From Mycolicibacterium helvum (GTDB lineage: Bacteria; Actinomycetota; Actinomycetes; Mycobacteriales; Mycobacteriaceae), in the NCBI RefSeq assembly GCF_010731895.1, contig NZ_AP022596.1:3658001-3722000 (forward strand): DNA of 64,000 nt. Reading direction: 5' to 3'. The translations under genes and the position numbers were made by a program. Below are positions 48,301 to 56,851 of this stretch, piece after piece. The notes below the pieces were generated by a model. It was not told where the DNA came from. It did not search any database and saw only the letters and a program-made list of their open reading frames with translations. Each line of letters starts with the position of its first letter. Within the stretch, counting starts at the first letter, position 1.

Positions 48301-48635
48301 GGGAAGACCTCGACGCGATGGGCGTGATCCCGGCCGACCGGCTGCTGGAGGTGCCCGACGGCAGCCGGGTGCTGATCGCCGGTGCGGTGACGCATCGGCA
48401 GCGCCCTGCCACCGCGCAAGGCGTGACGTTCATGAACATCGAGGACGAGACCGGCATGGTCAACGTGCTGTGCACGCCGGGGGTGTGGACCCGGCATCGC
48501 AAATTGGCTCAGACGGCCTCGGCGCTGCTGATCCGCGGGCAGGTGCAAAACGCCACGGGGGCGGTGACGGTGGTGGCCGAACGGATGGGCCGCATCACCT
48601 TGAAGGTGGGCTCCCGCTCGCGGGACTTCCGGTGA
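45318..48635 (+). CDS. dnaE2: Error-prone DNA polymerase III alpha subunit DnaE2
   Basis: The 1105-residue C-family polymerase has an N-terminal PHP domain (PYAELHAHSAYSFLDGAS at about 57-74). Palm catalytic Asp residues lie in GPPDIDIDIESDL at about 451-463. Fingers and helix-hairpin-helix regions follow, and a C-terminal OB fold (VTFMNIEDETGMVNVLCTPG) is present. DnaE2 carries out damage-induced mutagenic synthesis with ImuA' and ImuB, and its C-terminus lacks the tau-binding tail of DnaE1. The GTG at 45318 matches the family N-terminus RWFNGPPSWGEMERVL. A LexA box lies 13 bp before it. No Shine-Dalgarno is visible, so a short-leader or leaderless message is likely. Confidence 0.95.
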   Translation: MRWFNGPPSWGEMERVLGGKPRRSGLSLGESHADGGDSPAWSRHREPYEPPRGRPLRSAVPYAELHAHSAYSFLDGASTPEELVEEASRLDLRAIALTDHDGLYGVVRFAEAAKELDMRTVFGAELSLSNTARTELPDPPGPHLLVLARGPEGYRRLSRQLSAAHLAGGEKGKPRYDYDALSEAASGHWHILTGCRKGHVRQALSQGGPQAAEAALADLVDRFGRDRVSIELTCHGDPLDDERNAALAALAPRFGVGVVATTGAHFAEPGRGRLAMAMGAIRARQSLDEAAGWLAPLGGSHLRSGDEMAQLLARHPEAVSAAADLGEQCAFGLALIAPQLPPFDVPDGHTEDSWLRELVMVGAARRYGPRASAPEAYAQIERELDVIAALKFPGYFLVVHDITRFCRESDILCQGRGSAANSAVCYALGITAVDPVANELLFERFLSPARDGPPDIDIDIESDLREKAIQYVYDRYGRDYAAQVANVITYRGKSAVRDMARALGFSQGQQDAWSKQISHWRTLREQQSDGVADQPDLEGIPAPVVDLATQIKNLPRHMGIHSGGMVICDRPIADVCPVEWARMENRSVLQWDKDDCAAIGLVKFDMLGLGMLSALHYVIDLVSEHKGIKVDLARLDLAEPAVYEMLQKADSIGVFQVESRAQMATLPRLKPRVFYDLVVEVALIRPGPIQGGSVHPYIKRRNGLEPVTYDHPSMEPALRKTLGVPLFQEQLMQLAVDCAGFSAAEADQLRRAMGSKRSTEKMRGLRDRFYAGMAQRHGITGEVAERIYEKLEAFANFGFPESHSLSFASLVYYSSWFKLHHPAAFCAALLRAQPMGFYSPQSLVADARRHGVDVRGPDINASLAYPTLENSGLDVRLGLGAVRHIGDELAQCIVDERDAKGPYTSLLDLTGRVQLSVPQTEALATAGALGCFSITRREGLWAAGAAATARPDRLPGVGSSSHVPALPGMTEVELAAADVWATGVSPDSYPTQFLREDLDAMGVIPADRLLEVPDGSRVLIAGAVTHRQRPATAQGVTFMNIEDETGMVNVLCTPGVWTRHRKLAQTASALLIRGQVQNATGAVTVVAERMGRITLKVGSRSRDFR

Positions 48636-48680
48636 GCGAAGCGAGGCGGAAAATCGGGCTTGTGTCGGTGAGGAAGCAAA

Positions 48681-49091
48681 CTACTCGGTCGGCGTGGTCC
48701 ACACCTTGTCGATGCTGATCCGCAGCCGCAGATTATATCCGGCCATCGCCTCGGTCAGGCCGAATTGTGCTGCAGCATCGGCGTATTTCGCCCAGTACGG
48801 CGCATCGTCGCGCGGATCGGCATCCTCACTGTCGACGGTGGCCGGACCGCCGATGACGATGATGCCCTGCCCGTTGCCGTCGGAGTCCAGGTTCAGGCTG
48901 ACGCGCGGATGCGACCTGATGTGACGCACCTTGGCCGAGTTCGGCTCTGTGTAGACGACGATGTCGTTGCCGTCGTAGAAGAACCACACCAACTTGGGCA
49001 CCGGCTGCCCGGATTTGGCCACCGTGGTCAGCCAGCCGTAGTCATCACCGGTGAGCCGTTCGACCACCTCTTGACTCAGTTCAATTGCCAT
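48681..49091 (-). CDS. Pyridoxamine-5'-phosphate-oxidase-like flavin/F420-binding protein (Rv3369-like)
   Basis: The 136-residue protein has the split-barrel fold of the PPOX/F420-dependent reductase superfamily: YGWLTTVAKSGQPVPKLVWFF, the phosphate-binding NSAKVRHIRSHPRVSLNL and GQGIIVIGGPATV. It belongs to the TIGR03667-type subgroup. The substrate is unknown; mycobacterial relatives bind F420 or flavin. It is divergent from the nitroreductase by 23 bp, so the two probably share a promoter region. Confidence 0.85.
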   Translation of the reverse strand: MAIELSQEVVERLTGDDYGWLTTVAKSGQPVPKLVWFFYDGNDIVVYTEPNSAKVRHIRSHPRVSLNLDSDGNGQGIIVIGGPATVDSEDADPRDDAPYWAKYADAAAQFGLTEAMAGYNLRLRISIDKVWTTPTE

Positions 49092-49114
49092 GCACCCGAA
49101 TGTAGTCTCAGCTC

Positions 49115-49756
49115 ATGACACTGCCACTGAGCGTTGATGAACTCCTGACCTCCACCCGATCGGTGCGCAAGCGGCTCGACTTCGACCGGCCGGTGCCGCG
49201 CGAGGTGTTGATGGAGTGTCTGGATCTCGCACTGCAGGCGCCCACCGGATCCAATGCCCAAGGCTGGCAGTGGGTGTTCGTCGAGGACCCCGCCAAGAAG
49301 AAGGCACTGGCCGACATCTACCGGGCCAACGCTACGCCGTACCTGGACCTGCCGAAGCCGGTGCGCGGTGACATCCGCGACGGCCAGATGGATGCCGTGA
49401 TGGACTCGGCCAAGTACCTCAACACGAACCTCGAGAAGGCGCCGGTGTTCCTGATCCCGGTCCTGGAGGGCCGCCCGGACGGCGCCCCCGCCGGCATGCA
49501 GGCGTCGTACTGGGGCTCCCTGATTCCCGCCGTCTGGAGTTTCATGCTCGCCCTGCGCTCGCGCGGGCTGGGCTCGGCGTACACCACCCTGCACCTGATC
49601 GGCGACGGGGAGAAGCAAGCCGCCGAGATCCTCGGTATCCCCTTCGATCAGTACGCCCAAGGCGGGCTGTGGCCGATCGCCTACACCAAGGGCACCGACT
49701 TCAAGCCCGCCAAGCGGCTGCCTGCCGAGGAGCTGACTCACTGGGACACCTGGTAG
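49115..49756 (+). CDS. Nitroreductase family protein (Rv3368c-like)
   Basis: The 213-residue FMN-dependent enzyme has the N-terminal STRSVRKRLDFDRPVPREVL and LQAPTGSNAQGWQWVFV flavin-binding motifs. ASYWGSLIPAVWSFMLALRS and a GLGSAYTTLHL stretch follow, with IPFDQYAQGGLWPIAYTKG near the C-terminus. Members reduce nitroaromatics, quinones or enones with NAD(P)H. The ATG lies 23 bp from the divergent PPOX-like gene. It is convergent with trmL. The gene order equals that of M. tuberculosis. Confidence 0.88.
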   Translation: MTLPLSVDELLTSTRSVRKRLDFDRPVPREVLMECLDLALQAPTGSNAQGWQWVFVEDPAKKKALADIYRANATPYLDLPKPVRGDIRDGQMDAVMDSAKYLNTNLEKAPVFLIPVLEGRPDGAPAGMQASYWGSLIPAVWSFMLALRSRGLGSAYTTLHLIGDGEKQAAEILGIPFDQYAQGGLWPIAYTKGTDFKPAKRLPAEELTHWDTW

Positions 49757-49766
49757 TGCCGTCGAA

Positions 49767-50231
49767 CTAGACCGCCCCGGAGAACCCCTGCTGCCGCCAC
49801 GCTTCGTAGGCGGCCACCGCCGCGGCGTTGGACAGATTCAGTGACCGTCGCCCCGGCAGCATCGGAATACGCACCTGTTCGGTGATACGCGGATCGGCCA
49901 GCGTCGCGTCGTCCAAACCCGTCGGCTCCGGACCGAACAGCAACACATCACCCGGCCGGTAGGCGATATCGGCGTAAGAGCGCTGTGCATGCGCGGTGAA
50001 CGCGAACACCCGCGCGCCGGGCATCCCTGCCCATGCCTCTGCCAAGCTGGCGTGCACCGTCACCGAGGCCAGGTCGTGATAGTCGAGCCCGGCGCGGCGC
50101 AGCTTCGGTTCGGAGAGGTCGAAACCCAGCGGCTCGACCAGATGCAATTCACATCCGGTTGCCGCCACCATCCGGATGGCATTGCCGGTGTTGGGTGCGA
50201 TACGCGGCGAGTAGAACATCACTGCGAACAC
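49767..50231 (-). CDS. trmL: tRNA (cytidine/uridine-34-2'-O)-methyltransferase TrmL (SpoU family)
   Basis: The 154-residue SPOUT methyltransferase has the trefoil-knot motifs NTGNAIRMVAATGCELHLVE, DVLLFGPEPTGL and IPMLPGRRSLNLSNAAAVAA, which match TrmL. It methylates the wobble nucleotide of tRNA-Leu species. Only the minimal catalytic domain is present, as usual for TrmL. Start is GTG at 50231 or the more conserved ATG at 50219 (MFYSPRIAPN). In M. tuberculosis the position corresponds to spoU. Confidence 0.9.
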   Translation of the reverse strand: MFAVMFYSPRIAPNTGNAIRMVAATGCELHLVEPLGFDLSEPKLRRAGLDYHDLASVTVHASLAEAWAGMPGARVFAFTAHAQRSYADIAYRPGDVLLFGPEPTGLDDATLADPRITEQVRIPMLPGRRSLNLSNAAAVAAYEAWRQQGFSGAV

Positions 50232-50275
50232 AACGCCCCACCCTCGGTGTGCGCAGGGGAGAGGATAATGACGCC

Positions 50276-50881
50276 ATGGTCGAGACGAGTATCTGGATGC
50301 AGAAGGTCGCGGCCGATCCCGGGCATTCGCAGTGGTATATCGAGCGTTTCCGCGCGATGGCGCGCGGGGGTGACGACCTGGCCGGCGAGGCTCGCTTCGT
50401 GGACGCGATGGCTGCGCGCGGTGCCCGCATTCTCGATGCCGGCTGTGGCCCCGGCCGGGTGGGCGGTTACTTGGCTGCGGCCGGTCACCAGGTCGTCGGT
50501 GTCGATGTCGATCCCGCGCTCATCGAGGCTGCCGAACAGGACCATCCCGGACCCCAGTGGCTCGTCGGCGACCTCGCCGAGCTTGACTTGCCGGCGCGGG
50601 GCATCACCGAAGCGTTCGACATCATCATCTCGGCCGGCAATGTGATGACGTTCCTCGCCCCGAGCACCCGAGTCCGGGTGCTGTCCCGGTTGCGTTCCCA
50701 TCTCACGAGCACGGGGCGAGCGGTAATCGGCTTCGGCGCGGGGCGCGACTACGAGTACCGCCAGTTTTTCGCCGACGTCGCCGACGCCGGACTCACCCCC
50801 GATCTGCTGCTGTCCACCTGGGATCTGCGGCCGTTCACCGATGACTCTGAGTTCCTCGTCGCGATCCTTCGGCCGGCGTAG
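50276..50881 (+). CDS. Class I SAM-dependent methyltransferase
   Basis: The 201-residue protein has the SAM-binding motif ILDAGCGPGRVGGYLAAAGH at about 50-69, an acidic VVGVDVDPALIEAAEQD and WLVGDLAELDLP, so it is a Rossmann methyltransferase. A motif IV-like IIISAGNVMTFLAPS follows. The acceptor is unknown. The ATG at 50276 follows an AGAGGA site 5-8 bp upstream. It lies between trmL (divergent, 44 bp) and the mfp operon (same strand, 232 bp). Confidence 0.85.
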   Translation: MVETSIWMQKVAADPGHSQWYIERFRAMARGGDDLAGEARFVDAMAARGARILDAGCGPGRVGGYLAAAGHQVVGVDVDPALIEAAEQDHPGPQWLVGDLAELDLPARGITEAFDIIISAGNVMTFLAPSTRVRVLSRLRSHLTSTGRAVIGFGAGRDYEYRQFFADVADAGLTPDLLLSTWDLRPFTDDSEFLVAILRPA

Positions 50882-51113
50882 TTCATTGGCTGAATAGAAC
50901 ATCATCCGGAACATCGGTTGATGATCTCAGTTGCGCCGCAGCGAAATTTGCTCGACACCCCATTGGGCCAAATGGCTAGGTCCCACCGGTATCTCTCTGT
51001 TCAGTAACGACTCTGGAGATGCTGGGCAATGGCTGTCATACTCGATGAATTGCCAGGGGTTATGCGCAGCTCCGTTGTCGCCAACACGGGCAGCGATGAC
51101 CAGGAAAGTCCGG

Positions 51114-53684
51114 ATGAATCAGACCCAACACCCAACAAGCGTGCCGCCGAAGCGGCCGTCGCGTTGGTCGCTGCGCAATTGGCCGGTGCGGGGCAAAGTG
51201 TTTGCGATCGTGGCCGTACCGCTGGCGCTGGCGCTGATCTTCGCCGGCGCCCGGATCTGGGACGAGGTTGATTCGGCGCGCGATCTGCAGGTGGCCGCCG
51301 ATCGCGTCGAGATGATCCCGGTGATCGAAAACTATGTCGCCGCGGTGGAAGGCGTCCTGCTGGCCTACTCCTCCGGCGGGGACACCCAGGGGAAAGTAAA
51401 CACATTCGACAAAGCCAAGGCCACCCTGCAGAACAAGCTCAATTCGACCGACGTCGCCCCCGATGTCCGCACCGGGGTAACCAACCTGCTCTCCGGTGGT
51501 CAGCAGCTCGTCGGCGCGTTATCGGCGAACACCATCGGACTGCGTGAGCGGATCACCACCTACGCGCCCATCTTGTTGACCGCCGAAGATGCGATCAACG
51601 GTTCGGTGCGTCTCGATGACGAGAAGCTTCGCGCCCAGACCCAGGGACTGAGCCGCGCCGTCGGTGCCCGCGGCCAGATGATGATCCAGCAGCTATTGGC
51701 CAAGCAGGGCGGCGACTTGGCCGAACCGGAGCTCCGCACGTCGATGATCACGCTGGCCGGAACCGAGCCGTCGACATTGTTCGGCATGAGTCAGGTGCTC
51801 GGCGTCGGCTCGCAGGACGCCAAGGCGCTGCAGAGCGAAATGGTCCGTCGGATGGACATCATCTCCAACCCGGACGCCGCGCTGGTCGGCAACTCTGACC
51901 TGCTTCAGTCGCTGCAGGCCACTGACGCCATCGCCGGTCAGCTCGTCAAGAACACCACCGCGCAGGTCACCACGGCCGTCGCGCAGCAGGCCGCCGACCG
52001 GCGCCAGGCGGTCATCCGCGATGCGCTGCTGGTGTCGGCGGCGTTCATCGTCGCGCTGGTGGTGGTGTTCCTGGTGGCGCGGTCGCTGGTCAGGCCGCTA
52101 CGCATCCTGCGTGACGGTGCCTTACGGGTCGCGCATACCGATCTCGAGCAGGGAATCGCCCGGGTCCGGGCCGGCGACGAACGTGAGCCTGAGCCGCTGG
52201 CCGTCTACACCACCGAGGAGATCGGCCAGGTCGCACACGCGATCGACGAACTGCACACCCAGGCGCTGCTGTTGGCCGGTGACGAGGCGCGGCTGCGGCT
52301 GGTGATCAACGAGATGTTCGAGACGATGTCGCGGCGCAACCGCTCGCTGGTCGACCAGCAGCTCGCGCTCATCGATCGCCTGGAAAAGAGTGAGGACGAT
52401 CCCGAACGGCTCGACAACCTCTTCCGGCTCGATCACCTCGCCACCCGGATGCGCCGCATCGGCGCCAACCTGCTGGTACTTGCGGGCGCGCAGGTGTCCC
52501 GCGACCACCGCGAGTCGCTGCCGTTGGCCAGTGCGGTCAACGCCGCCGTCTCCGAGGTCGAGGACTACAAGCGGGTGGAGGTCGGCGAAGTGGCGGACTC
52601 GGCGCTGGTCGGCCGGGTGTCCGCCGACGCCGTGCACATGCTGGCCGAACTGATCGACAACGCACTGCGCTATTCGCCGCCCATCTCACCGGTGCGAGTC
52701 AGTGCCGAACAGACCAGCAACGCCGGGCTGCTCATCGAGGTCCACGACGACGGCATCGGGATGACCGAGAGTGACCTGCGCATCGCCAACATGCGACTGC
52801 ACGCCGGTGGTGAGGTCAGCCAGGACAACACCCGGCACATGGGGCTGTTCGTGGTCGGCCGGCTCGCACACATGCACGGGATGGCCGTGCGGCTGCGCAA
52901 CGCCGTGGCGGGCGAGCCGTCCTCGGGGACCACTGCCGAGCTCTACGTCCCCCCGAAACTGCTCGAGCACGGCACGCCGATCGGTGTCGACGCGCGGCGC
53001 TACGACGCTCCTTCGGCGGCACCAGGCGAGGGCGACGTCTACGCCGCGCCGTTCGCGGCAGTGGTCGAGTCCGGCCCGGTCGAGGGCAGTGGCCTGCCGC
53101 GGCGCTCGCCGGGTTCCAGCGGCATCGCTGGGCGTGAACCCGAGCCGCAAGCGCAGCCATCGCAATGGTTCACCCCCGCTCGCCAGGCTGGCCCTGCGCG
53201 CGAGCACCCGTCGGACACGGCGCCGTTCTTCTCCTCCCGTGCCCGTGCCGGGGAGGCACGCCAGGAGAACATCGACATCAGCGACATGGATGTGCTTGCC
53301 GCTGGCTTGTCAGCGCCCGAACCCGAAGACACCGACACCGACTACATCTATCAAAAGATGCTGAACGAGATCATGGTCGACCCGCACACCCTGGTGGTGC
53401 CACAGGACTGGAAGTCTGTGTGGGACAACGGTTGGGAGACCGCGGCCGAGGTGGAGAACGTCCCGGTGCAGACCCATACCGAACACGGCCTGCCGGTGCG
53501 CGATCCCGGTGCTCGGCTGGTCCCCGGCGCCGCCGACGTCGGCGAGGCCGCGCCGGCCCCCGAGCTTCCGCGACGTGACCCCGACGCGGTCCGAGCCTCC
53601 TTCACCAGCCACTTCGGCGGCGTGCGGGCCGCGCGTTCAGATATCGAGACCGGATCGGTAGAGAACGGACGAGAACACCAATGA
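51114..53684 (+). CDS. mfpE: MfpE-type sensor histidine kinase-like protein of the mfp conservon (Rv3365c-like)
   Basis: The 856-residue membrane protein has TM1 at about 30-47 ([18 protein letters not shown]). A nitrate/nitrite-sensor-like (NIT) extracytoplasmic domain follows, then TM2 at about 298-322 and a HAMP linker. [19 protein letters not shown] carries a possible His at about 441. The HATPase includes [16 protein letters not shown] and [20 protein letters not shown] long Pro/Glu-rich C-terminal region of about 230 residues is poorly conserved. Such proteins head conservons whose partners include a roadblock protein and a GTPase. The ATG at 51114 has an AGGAAAG site; 51096 is an alternative. 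Its stop overlaps mfpD in ATGA. Confidence 0.87.
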   Translation: MNQTQHPTSVPPKRPSRWSLRNWPVRGKVFAIVAVPLALALIFAGARIWDEVDSARDLQVAADRVEMIPVIENYVAAVEGVLLAYSSGGDTQGKVNTFDKAKATLQNKLNSTDVAPDVRTGVTNLLSGGQQLVGALSANTIGLRERITTYAPILLTAEDAINGSVRLDDEKLRAQTQGLSRAVGARGQMMIQQLLAKQGGDLAEPELRTSMITLAGTEPSTLFGMSQVLGVGSQDAKALQSEMVRRMDIISNPDAALVGNSDLLQSLQATDAIAGQLVKNTTAQVTTAVAQQAADRRQAVIRDALLVSAAFIVALVVVFLVARSLVRPLRILRDGALRVAHTDLEQGIARVRAGDEREPEPLAVYTTEEIGQVAHAIDELHTQALLLAGDEARLRLVINEMFETMSRRNRSLVDQQLALIDRLEKSEDDPERLDNLFRLDHLATRMRRIGANLLVLAGAQVSRDHRESLPLASAVNAAVSEVEDYKRVEVGEVADSALVGRVSADAVHMLAELIDNALRYSPPISPVRVSAEQTSNAGLLIEVHDDGIGMTESDLRIANMRLHAGGEVSQDNTRHMGLFVVGRLAHMHGMAVRLRNAVAGEPSSGTTAELYVPPKLLEHGTPIGVDARRYDAPSAAPGEGDVYAAPFAAVVESGPVEGSGLPRRSPGSSGIAGREPEPQAQPSQWFTPARQAGPAREHPSDTAPFFSSRARAGEARQENIDISDMDVLAAGLSAPEPEDTDTDYIYQKMLNEIMVDPHTLVVPQDWKSVWDNGWETAAEVENVPVQTHTEHGLPVRDPGARLVPGAADVGEAAPAPELPRRDPDAVRASFTSHFGGVRAARSDIETGSVENGREHQ

Positions 53685-54094
53685 CCAATCCGTCACGCCC
53701 GCCGAACAATTCGCTGGACTGGTTGATGTCCAACTTCGCCCGCGATGTGCCCGGTGTCTCCCATGCGGTGCTGGTGTCGGTCGACGGCCTGCTCATCGCG
53801 TCCAGTGAAGAACTGCCACGCGAGCGTGCCGAGCAGCTGGCGGCGGTAACCTCCGGGCTGGCCAGCCTGGCCGCCGGAGCTGCCCAGCTCTTCGAGGCGG
53901 GTCAGGTGCTGCAATCGGTGGTGGAGATGGCCGGGGGCTACCTGTTGGTGATGCGGGTCGGCGACGGCTCGCACCTGGCCACGCTGGCCGCGCCTAACTG
54001 CGACATCGGTCAAATCGGTTACGAGATGGCAGTTTTGGTTGAGCGAGTGGGCAACGTCGTCTCCTCGTCGCGGCGCGCCCCACAACCTTCGTGA
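53681..54094 (+). CDS. mfpD: Roadblock/LC7 domain protein MfpD
   Basis: The 137-residue roadblock/LC7 protein has [34 protein letters not shown] N-terminal strands, a helical [20 protein letters not shown] and [20 protein letters not shown]. It binds small GTPases such as MfpB as a regulatory partner. Start and stop overlap the neighbours by 4 bp each, showing strict translational coupling within mfpE-D-C-B-A. Confidence 0.88.
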   Translation: MTNPSRPPNNSLDWLMSNFARDVPGVSHAVLVSVDGLLIASSEELPRERAEQLAAVTSGLASLAAGAAQLFEAGQVLQSVVEMAGGYLLVMRVGDGSHLATLAAPNCDIGQIGYEMAVLVERVGNVVSSSRRAPQPS

Positions 54095-54447
54095 CCGGCG
54101 ACGCGGAGGCGAACCTGGTTCGCCCATACACGCTCACCGCGGGGCGCACCGACACCACCATCGAACTCCCGGTGGAAGCCCCGATCGAGATATTGCCGTC
54201 GGCGGCGCACCACCATTGGCCATCGGGCGACGTTCGCGGGCGGATCTGCCGGCTGTGTTGCGATAGGCCGTCGGTGGCCGAGATCTCCGCGCTGTTGGAT
54301 CTTCCGCTCGGAGTCGCGCGCGTCCTTGTCGGCGACCTGGTGACGGCGGGCTATCTTCGGGTACAGACGACGTTGACCGACCGCTCGACACCTGACGAGC
54401 GCCGCGACTTGATAGGAAGGACCCTTCGTGGCCTACGAGCCCTCTGA
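54091..54447 (+). CDS. mfpC: DUF742 protein MfpC
   Basis: The 118-residue protein has the DUF742 pattern: [12 protein letters not shown] near the N-terminus, then a winged-helix-like core [20 protein letters not shown] and [16 protein letters not shown]. The family is restricted to actinobacterial conservons and has no known activity. The GTG at 54091 overlaps the mfpD stop, and the end overlaps the GTPase start by 20 bp. Confidence 0.88.
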   Translation: MTGDAEANLVRPYTLTAGRTDTTIELPVEAPIEILPSAAHHHWPSGDVRGRICRLCCDRPSVAEISALLDLPLGVARVLVGDLVTAGYLRVQTTLTDRSTPDERRDLIGRTLRGLRAL

Positions 54448-55009
54448 GGGGCGGGCGTCCGCCTCGACGAAGATCGTCGTCGCGGGTGGGTTCGGCGCCG
54501 GCAAAACCACGTTCGTCGGGGCGGTGTCCGAAATCATGCCGCTGCGCACCGAAGCGATGGTCACCGACGCGTCCACCGCGGTGGACGCCCTGGAAGCCAC
54601 CCCGGGCAAGACCACGACGACAGTGGCGATGGACTTCGGCCGGATCACTCTCGACCGCGACTTGGTGCTTTACCTGTTCGGCACCCCGGGGCAGCGCCGG
54701 TTCTGGTTCATGTGGGACGACCTGGTGCGCGGTGCGATCGGTGCGATCATCCTGGTTGACGTGCGCCGCCTGCAGGACAGCTTTGCCGCGGTCGACTTCT
54801 TCGAGCACCGCAAGATGCCGTTCTTGATCGCGGTCAACGAATTCGACGGCGCACCAAGGTATCCCACCGACGAGGTGCGTCGCGCACTGACCTTGCCCGA
54901 GACGACACCGGTGATCGCCCTGGATGCCAGGGACCGCAAGTCGGCCACCGATGCGCTGATCGCGATCAGCGAGTACGCGCTGGCGAGCCTGGCGCCCAAC
55001 CAGCCCTAG
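54428..55009 (+). CDS. mfpB: Conservon GTPase MfpB
   Basis: The 193-residue Ras/MglA-like ATP/GTP-binding protein has P-loop VVAGGFGAGKTTFVG (about 17-31), switch-region FGTPGQRRFWFMW and a NEFDGAPRYP motif in place of NKxD. In M. smegmatis the equivalent GTPase modulates the ability of MfpA to protect gyrase from fluoroquinolones. The start is GTG at 54428, inside the DUF742 gene. It ends 8 bp before mfpA. Confidence 0.9.
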   Translation: MAYEPSEGRASASTKIVVAGGFGAGKTTFVGAVSEIMPLRTEAMVTDASTAVDALEATPGKTTTTVAMDFGRITLDRDLVLYLFGTPGQRRFWFMWDDLVRGAIGAIILVDVRRLQDSFAAVDFFEHRKMPFLIAVNEFDGAPRYPTDEVRRALTLPETTPVIALDARDRKSATDALIAISEYALASLAPNQP

Positions 55010-55017
55010 AGGAGCAC

Positions 55018-55566
55018 GTGCAGCACTGGACCGACCGCGAATTCACTGGCCATGACTTTCGCGACGAGGATCTCTCCGGCCTGCGGACCGAGCGGGTGGT
55101 GTTCACCGAATGTGACTTTGGTGGCGCCAACCTGTCGGAGTCGATACATCTGGGGTCGGCTTTTCGCAATTGCCGGTTTGTGCGGACCACGCTGTGGCAC
55201 AGCACGTTCCGTAACTGCAGCATGCTCGGCTCGAGCTTCGAGAACTGCGGGCTGCGGCCGATCGTCTGCGACGAGGTCGATTTCACCCTTGCCGTCCTGG
55301 GTGGCGCAGACCTGCGCGGGGTGGACATGTCGGGGTCTCGGCTGCGCGAAACCAGCCTGGTTCAGGCCGACTTGCGCAAGGCGGTGCTGCGGGGGGCTGA
55401 CCTGACCGGAGCGCGCACCAACGGGTTGCGACTCGAGCAGGCCGACCTGCGCGGCGCACGCATCGACGCCACCTTGTGGACCACGGCGGCCTGCCGGGGC
55501 GCGCGCATTGACATCGCGCAGGCCTTGGCGTTCGCCGCCGCACACGGCCTCGACGTCAGCGGCTAA
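55018..55566 (+). CDS. mfpA: Pentapeptide-repeat protein MfpA (gyrase-protecting DNA mimic)
   Basis: The 182-residue protein consists of A(D/N)LXX-type pentapeptide repeats from about residue 12 to 165, such as GGADLRGVDMSGSRLRETSL and LEQADLRGARIDATLW. They form a right-handed beta-helix that mimics B-form DNA. MfpA binds DNA gyrase and lowers fluoroquinolone susceptibility. The length equals the mycobacterial protein. GTG at 55018 follows AGAGGAG. It is the last gene of the mfp operon, and a strong terminator follows 58 bp later. A 36-bp copy of its 3' end lies near 57.55 kb. Confidence 0.93.
   Translation: MQHWTDREFTGHDFRDEDLSGLRTERVVFTECDFGGANLSESIHLGSAFRNCRFVRTTLWHSTFRNCSMLGSSFENCGLRPIVCDEVDFTLAVLGGADLRGVDMSGSRLRETSLVQADLRKAVLRGADLTGARTNGLRLEQADLRGARIDATLWTTAACRGARIDIAQALAFAAAHGLDVSG
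55527..55562 (+). repeat. 36-bp repeat, copy 1 (3' end of mfpA)
   Basis: The segment encoding AFAAAHGLDVSG at the end of MfpA is repeated at 57542-57577 in the same orientation with 34 of 36 identical bases. Confidence 0.85.
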
Positions 55567-55623
55567 CTAGTGGGTGAGGTCGGCGCCACGAGGCGCTCAT
55601 GAGACATCGGACGCGAAAAGCAA

Positions 55624-55655
55624 GTGCCCCTCCTTTTCGGAAAAAGGAGGGGCAC
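55624..55655. terminator. Intrinsic terminator after mfpA (14-bp stem)
   Basis: GTGCCCCTCCTTTT and its perfect complement, with a 4-nt loop, form a strong hairpin whose arms contain T4 and A4. It sits between the convergent mfpA and the secreted-protein gene and could serve both. Confidence 0.85.
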
Positions 55656-55684
55656 CCGTCAGTGCTGGATTTACTGCGCGGGAT

Positions 55685-56851
55685 TTAGTCGCCTGAAGAC
55701 TTCGCGGCCGACCTCTTAGAACCGGCAACACCGTGGCTCGCTCCGGACTTGGCCGAGCTGCTCGTGGTGTGGCGGGTGGTGGATTTCCCGTTGGTCGAAG
55801 AGACCTTGCCGCCAACGGAACTTCCGTTGCTGGCACCGCTCTCCACGGCGGCTGCCGGCTCCGGCACCGAAGCGGCGCGCAGCGCCGATGCCGCCGTGGC
55901 CGGCGGCGGAACGGGCGGTGTCGATCCGGTCTGCGACAGTGCGTTGGCAATACCGTGAACGACGGCCTGGATTTCGCCGCGGATGCTCGGAATGATCGAC
56001 GTGGGTGTGACCTGGACGCCGGCACCGACAGTCAGGTTGAGGATCGTTCCCGGGATGCCCTTAGGTCCGAAGAATCCGTCCACCGCGGCGTTCCAGACCT
56101 GCTCGGCACTTCCGTGGGAGATGCCGGCGACCACGTTCTGGGCGACGGTGATGAACGCGTCGGCCAGAGTGGAAGCCTGTCCGAGAGTGCCCTTGACCAC
56201 AAGGTCTACGAGGGCCGGAATCGCCTGGGACAGAGCGTTACTGCGAGCGAGCGTGTCACTAACCAGGTATTTGACGTTGGCGAGCGCCACTTGGCCGGCT
56301 TCGACGAACGGAGTCACGATCGCGCTCTGTAACGTGGCGACAGCCCCGGAAATATCGCCGGCCACTGCCTGCTGCGCTGCCGTGACGAACGCCCCCGGCA
56401 GGTTCCATACGGCCTCGCTGCCGATCAACGCGATGGTCGTCACGGCGTTCATCGTGCTCTCCAGAGTCAGCGCCCCGTTCAGACCGAGCATCGTCAGGAA
56501 CGGCGCGTGGTCGTTGACCACCTGGGGAATCAGACCGACCGAGTTGAAGTTCAAGACGGTCTTCGCGAGGTCGACACCGGCTGCGTCAGTGAGGCCACCG
56601 AGGGCGGTATAGCCGGCGGTCGTGTTGTCCGCACTGAATATCCACTGATTGAAGCTGTTGAACGTGCCGATGAGCTCCGACAGCGGGCTGTCGAAGCCAG
56701 CCAATGCGACCTGTGCGACCTGCGCGGCCGAGGGCAACTGCACAGCAGGCAGGGCCTGATGGGCCTGCGTTACCGGCGTCATTGCGATGGCACCGGCGCC
56801 AACGACGGCGGCAGTCCCTGCAATGAGGTGTGAACGTACGGAAATTTGCAT
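55685..56851 (-). CDS. Secreted helical protein with basic Ser/Lys/Arg tail (paralogue B)
   Basis: The 388-residue protein has a signal peptide (LIAGTAAVVGAGAIAMTPVT). A long amphipathic helical body includes LNFNSVGLIPQVVNDHAPFL, SEAVWNLPGAFVTAAQQAVA and PTSIIPSIRGEIQAVVHGIA. A low-complexity tail starts at about 320, rich in Ser, Thr, Gly and Lys, ending in SKRSAAKSSGD. Tail sequence and architecture match the protein at 41938-42777. It resembles envelope proteins of mycobacteria, some annotated as GjpA-type porins; function is unknown. The ATG at 56851 has a GGGGAGAG site and lets the signal peptide begin directly. Confidence 0.75.
   Translation of the reverse strand: MQISVRSHLIAGTAAVVGAGAIAMTPVTQAHQALPAVQLPSAAQVAQVALAGFDSPLSELIGTFNSFNQWIFSADNTTAGYTALGGLTDAAGVDLAKTVLNFNSVGLIPQVVNDHAPFLTMLGLNGALTLESTMNAVTTIALIGSEAVWNLPGAFVTAAQQAVAGDISGAVATLQSAIVTPFVEAGQVALANVKYLVSDTLARSNALSQAIPALVDLVVKGTLGQASTLADAFITVAQNVVAGISHGSAEQVWNAAVDGFFGPKGIPGTILNLTVGAGVQVTPTSIIPSIRGEIQAVVHGIANALSQTGSTPPVPPPATAASALRAASVPEPAAAVESGASNGSSVGGKVSSTNGKSTTRHTTSSSAKSGASHGVAGSKRSAAKSSGD

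Noticed and set aside
51029..51271. Separate gene upstream of mfpE starting MAVILDELPGVMRSS
   Set aside because: After about 35 codons it overlaps the mfpE coding sequence in another frame and loses any protein-like character; no ribosome-binding site is evident.
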